Part shown: positions 60,213 through 64,000 of the stretch, piece by piece
How the letters are laid out: every line of letters starts with the position of its first letter
Numbering within the stretch: the first letter of the stretch is position 1
Origin: Aquilaria yunnanensis
Taxonomy: Eukaryota; Streptophyta; Magnoliopsida; Malvales; Thymelaeaceae
Length of the DNA stretch: 64,000 nucleotides
Reading direction: 5' to 3'
Assembly: GCA_039654915.1 (NCBI GenBank)
Contig: CM077594.1
Coordinates: forward strand, 91,712,893 to 91,776,892
The notes under the pieces: model-generated
What the model was told of the DNA's origin: nothing
The model's database searches: none
Seen by the model: the letters and a program-made list of their open reading frames with translations, nothing else
Made by a program: the position numbers and the translations under genes

Positions 60213-62010
60213 TTAATGTTCACAGAGACCAAACGGTTCACATTGCCCTTTGTTCTCCTTTTTCACAATGTGAAACATTTGTTTGTTTGCATCTTTTCCT
60301 ACTGCTAGCAGCAATTCTCCCTTGACCATACCCTTTATAAAACAACAATCAATCCCATATAATGGCCTACATCCCTCAAAGAACCATCTCTTACAAGCTT
60401 CAAAGCAGAACCACATCCTATTGAACATAACATGGGAGACATCAGCAACTAGATGCAAGTCCAAAGCAACAGTGTTAATTAGGTTTCTCCTTAGCAACTT
60501 AGCTTGATAATCTTTTAGAAGCTTGTATTCATCCTTGTAATTCCCCTCCAATTCATGCCTCACAATCTATCTAGCCCTTTTTACCATATCAAAAGTGACA
60601 TTCCATTTCATTTCATCCTTCAGCATCTATTTAATTTGCTTTTTCAGAGTTGGATATCTTCTTATGGTTGCATAATCCACAAGTCTGGCAGTCACTAAAC
60701 GGAACTTATACTTAAGCCCACATGAGTGAGAGTTGTTTAAGCTATTTATCTGAAAATATTTAAGCCACATACTATGTGATGCCCAAATTTTGAAAGGACA
60801 GTCTTCTTCACAAACAACATGGATTCTCAATTGATCATTCTTCTTGAAAAATACATCTCTATGATGATCAGCAGCATACTTAGCCATATTCTCTTTAAAT
60901 TGAACGTTGTCATAAAAAATCATGCTATTATCAAACTCAACAGTTTCATATTCAGGATGATACCTTAGGAATTTGCTCCTCCTGTATTTCAGTACATCTG
61001 CACATTTTCATCTTCAAAATCTTAGTCAAAGTTGATACTCCCACTATTTGAAGATGGCAAATAATTTGTCCCATCATCATCACCGTCCTTCTGCCTTAAA
61101 TCTACTTCCCTAGGTTCTTTATCTTCTAGTTCAATAGGTTCTTCATCTTCTAGTTCTACAGCTTCTTCATCTTCGGCTTCCAAACCCTTACTGTCATTTT
61201 TATTCTCATTATCATATTCTACATCAACTTTCTTCCTTAAACTTTATACAGTTATAAACTCTTTAAATCTCAGCTTAGCCTCTATAAGTTCCACTTCATT
61301 AGCATTATACAAGTATCTAGTGTCATTAACAAACTCCTCACACTCTAACCATTTAGCCCCCCCAATCTCAGTTAATGTATTGACTACAACATCAATATAT
61401 AAAGCCTTAACAAATCTGGTTTCTACACCTTCTTCATTACTTGTTGATTCATCATTAGCCTCTACAAATTTAGCTTATCCATTAGCATGACTGCTTACAT
61501 GTTTTCCTGCTTTCTCGTTTTAGTCATCATAAGTAAAGTCAGTTGCATCTTCCTCGGTTCTAACCTCCTCAACTATACCTATCCTTACAGCCTTATTTAC
61601 TTTAGATATACTAGGCTTTCTAATCTTAGACCAGTCAACACCAACCAATTAGTTGCCTCATCTACTCCTACATAGACATTATGGTCAATGTACATTCTAC
61701 CACAGCCTATTTCAAGTACTAATTTCTCAAAATCAATTGCATAATTGTCAATCTCTATTGGCCTAATGTCATGGAAATTTTTGATGAGCCCCTATGTTAC
61801 CTGGTAGTACACTTGGCCCACATTCTTTATTCCCAACTCATTTAACCACTTTATTATACCATCAAGGATAGAGAAATACTTTTTCGATAAAATGCACATA
61901 ATCTTTCCCTCTTCATACCTAAACGGCTCATCCTCAAACTGCCCATAGTCGTGGATGATGTATTAGAATAGCAAGTTGTCCACTTGGTCCCCCACACTTT
62001 AGTCAAAGAC
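60213..62010 (-). pseudogene. Mutator-like (MuDR) transposase, N-terminal half, broken
   Basis: Reading on the minus strand: a first segment around 61770-61960 (HYGQFEDEPFRYEEGKI, then LDGIIKWLNELGIKNVGQVY), typical of the start of plant MULE proteins. Next is an acidic stretch (61040-61240). Then comes the MuDR DNA-binding domain at 60627-60923 (FKENMAKYAADHHR, FFKKNDQLRIHVVCEEDCPF, KIWASHSMWLKYFQI, with Cys and His in the usual places). Last is the beginning of the MULE catalytic domain at 60213-60563 (GCRPLYGIDCCFIKG, ELLLAVGKDANKQMFHI), including the first catalytic Asp. The rest of the catalytic domain and the SWIM finger are missing. Numerous stops and shifts. The matching TIR lies at about 62480-62668. 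Confidence 0.85.
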
Positions 62011-62479
62011 ATATATAGTGTAAATAATAGAACAAATACATAGAACAATTAGTGGGAGAATAAAAACCCACTTATTCACAATAAAAATAAAACACAAATT
62101 TCATATCCGAAAAAAATAATGCAGCAGGCGAAGGAATCCAAGAATATAGGCTCTTTTGTCATCTTACCATTACCTTGACATAGTATATTTTCATCCTCTT
62201 TTGTGTCTTTTCCTTCTTATCCCCCAATGCTCTTACGTTTCCCTTTTAAGTTCATCAATTCTATCAATCTCCTTTAGCAATCACTTTTCTTAACAATGAA
62301 AGCTTTTCCACGAATCATTTTCTCATTTTCACACTCAGACTTTCCTTTTCTTAGAACTAAGGGAGCTTGCTTTATTTCTAGCCCCAATTTTGTTCTTGAG
62401 ATTCTCTGTATGATGCAAGGGGGAAAAAGGGAAGCAAAAAGATAGATATTTGGAGTTTTACGTCATCCAGCAGTTATTT

Positions 62480-62668
62480 CCACATGTGTGTCTACGTCAG
62501 ATCAACACCAATAAAATACTTCCATGTCATCGCCGTATTAGCATGTTTTACCAAATCCTTAATAGCAGTGGCAAAAGCGCCCATTTTGAAAATGTTAATG
62601 GAAAAAATATTTTAGTGACAAAATTACTCTGTGTCTTATATTTTAGTGGTAAAAATGCCCCTTTTGCC
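62480..62668. repeat. Right TIR of the transposase-bearing MULE
   Basis: In reverse complement it starts GGCAAAAGGGGCATTTTTACC and continues through CCATTAACATTTTCAAAATG. It is homologous to the TIRs at 58778 and 63315. It is the 5'-side end relative to the transposase. The opposite end of this element was not found. Confidence 0.75.
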
Positions 62669-63314
62669 TATATGACCTATTTAAAGGGAAGGGCAAAATA
62701 CATCTTACAAGCAAATTTCAATTAACTTATAGTTTTGAAATCTAATCCTAATATGTATGCTTTTTTCTCTCATGTTTCATAACGCTTTTACATGTAACTA
62801 CAAATGACAAAATTAAGAAGAAATTTATATATAGCCAAAGGCAAAAAATATTTTAGGATAAAAAATGACAATCATATTAGGACAAAAGAAATATAAACTC
62901 TTAATATCTAAGGCCTCTATCTGAAAAATGATTATAAGTATTTCCTTTTAGGTTGTTTCAAAAAAACAAAAAGAGTTGTTCTCCCTTTTTAAATTTTTTT
63001 TAACATTTGATTTATTTTTTCATCCTCATTAAAACCATCTACGAATAAAACTAAAACATAATTATTCAAAACTCAAAAAGAATATTTTATTTTTCTAATC
63101 CTTATTTAAACTTTCATTACACAGTTTTTTTTATTTTTCTTCTAGGTAGCAAAGAACAATATAAACTATACATATCTTAATCTTCATAACCGAATAAACA
63201 CATTATCTAAAATGAAATGGAGGCAGTGTATCCCATCTTAAAAGAAAAACTAATAAACATATTAATGCCAGATGTGTAAATTTTCTATCCCATGATTTTT
63301 GTTACTTTTTTTCT
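62669..63314. other. AT-rich spacer
   Basis: No gene or structured repeat recognised. Confidence 0.35.
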
Positions 63315-64000
63315 GGCAAAAAGGGCAACTTTGCTACTAAAATATAGTGCCTAGAATAGTTTTAAAACTAAAGTTCTATTTTGGATAAATTTGCCACTAA
63401 CATTTTTTAAATGGGTATATTTATCATTAATGTTTTGAAGTATGGAGATATTTACCACTATGGCAATCAATGGTGAGAATATTCCACTATCACAAAGAAT
63501 ATTCCGTCAAAGCAATGGTGAGTTGGACAATCTGCTGTCATGTCAACCAATATGTAGTATATTTTCCAATATTAATATTTTCAAAATGGGCAGTTTTGCC
63601 ATAGATGTTTTTGAAATGGGCATATTTGCTATCAGATTTTGACACCTGTGTCAATGGCGACATCCAAGAGAGGCAAACAAAGTAGGGGGTTATCCAACGA
63701 TGGCAAATTGTGCATGAGACATGAAAAGGAACAATTGGCCTGCAATTACAGCATGCAAACAATAATTATCCAGTAATTAATGTCACTAAAGTTAAGCAAA
63801 TCCATGAGTTTGGGTTGCTGCAGTTAGGGCTGAGGATGGGGGTAAGAGTGTGGTGGTTGTGTGAGCGAGTTAAAGGGAAATTGTGGTGAAAGATTCATCT
63901 GTGCACGTCTCCAGCCTTCCATTTCCAGTGGGTTAAGGAATACAAGTTAGAGATTGTGGTTTAGTGTTAGATATGAAAGTGTAAAGTGAAAAATAGGAAA
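63315..64000. mobile_element. Second copy of the 900-bp MULE family, cut by window edge
   Basis: Starts GGCAAAAAGGGCAACTTTGC. The sequence through 64000 parallels 58778-59430: AAATCCATGAGTTTGGGTTG, AATTGTCCAGTAATTA/AATTATCCAGTAATTA, AAATAGGAAA. The right end and target duplication lie beyond the window. Confidence 0.82.

Noticed and set aside
1..64000. CRISPR arrays, rRNA genes, operons or other prokaryotic features
   Set aside because: None present; spliced genes and plant transposons show that this is nuclear plant DNA.

Overview
This 64 kb window looks like nuclear DNA of a flowering plant, most likely a eudicot. It is strongly AT-rich, has spliced genes with GT/AG introns, and is packed with plant transposon families. 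Only two protein-coding genes and one tRNA gene look alive. Everything else I can name is transposon-derived, tandem-repeat or featureless AT-rich DNA. I cannot name the species.

Left edge (1-2.25 kb): five 5' exons of a chloroplast folate-biopterin transporter (FBT1-like), minus strand, running off the left end. From 2.5 to 9 kb there are a hAT-type MITE, a MULE relic, a small TAA-flanked MITE, a tRNA-derived SINE fragment and several tandem duplications. At 10.8-12.9 kb is a complete FCS-like zinc finger (FLZ) gene, minus strand, with two coding exons and a long 5' leader.

13-25 kb: a hAT MITE with a perfect 8-bp target duplication, an RNase H fragment of a retroelement, and a dense Mutator-like (MULE) cluster. 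In the cluster two long-TIR elements are nested inside a third. One of them carries a decayed fragment homologous to the FLZ gene 7 kb away. A GC-rich, CpG-rich island lies at about 23.7-24.2 kb with no recognisable gene attached. 25.8-30.4 kb is a decayed L1-type LINE on the minus strand. 32.9-34.7 kb is a non-autonomous CACTA element, with old direct repeats on either side. 37.2-38.8 kb is another long-TIR MULE.

41.3-41.8 kb: a tRNA-Arg(UCU) gene whose 3' end and flank are tandemly duplicated in a perfect 189-bp repeat. 45.2-46.0 kb: a degenerate 36-bp minisatellite followed by degenerate telomere-like (TTTAGGG) sequence.

46.3-56.4 kb: a three-layer nest of LTR retrotransposons. An old Athila-like solo LTR (TSD GTTCA) was split by an Athila-type element (TSD GGATT, tRNA-Asp primer site, broken gag-protease, no RT/integrase). 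That element was in turn hit by a GC-rich solo LTR of another family (TSD CAATC). 56.4-64 kb holds a Stowaway MITE, two members of a second MULE family and a broken MULE transposase. Splice junctions, target duplications and repeat boundaries were all read by eye. I saw no convincing new functional system; the interest lies in the transposon archaeology and in the FLZ capture.
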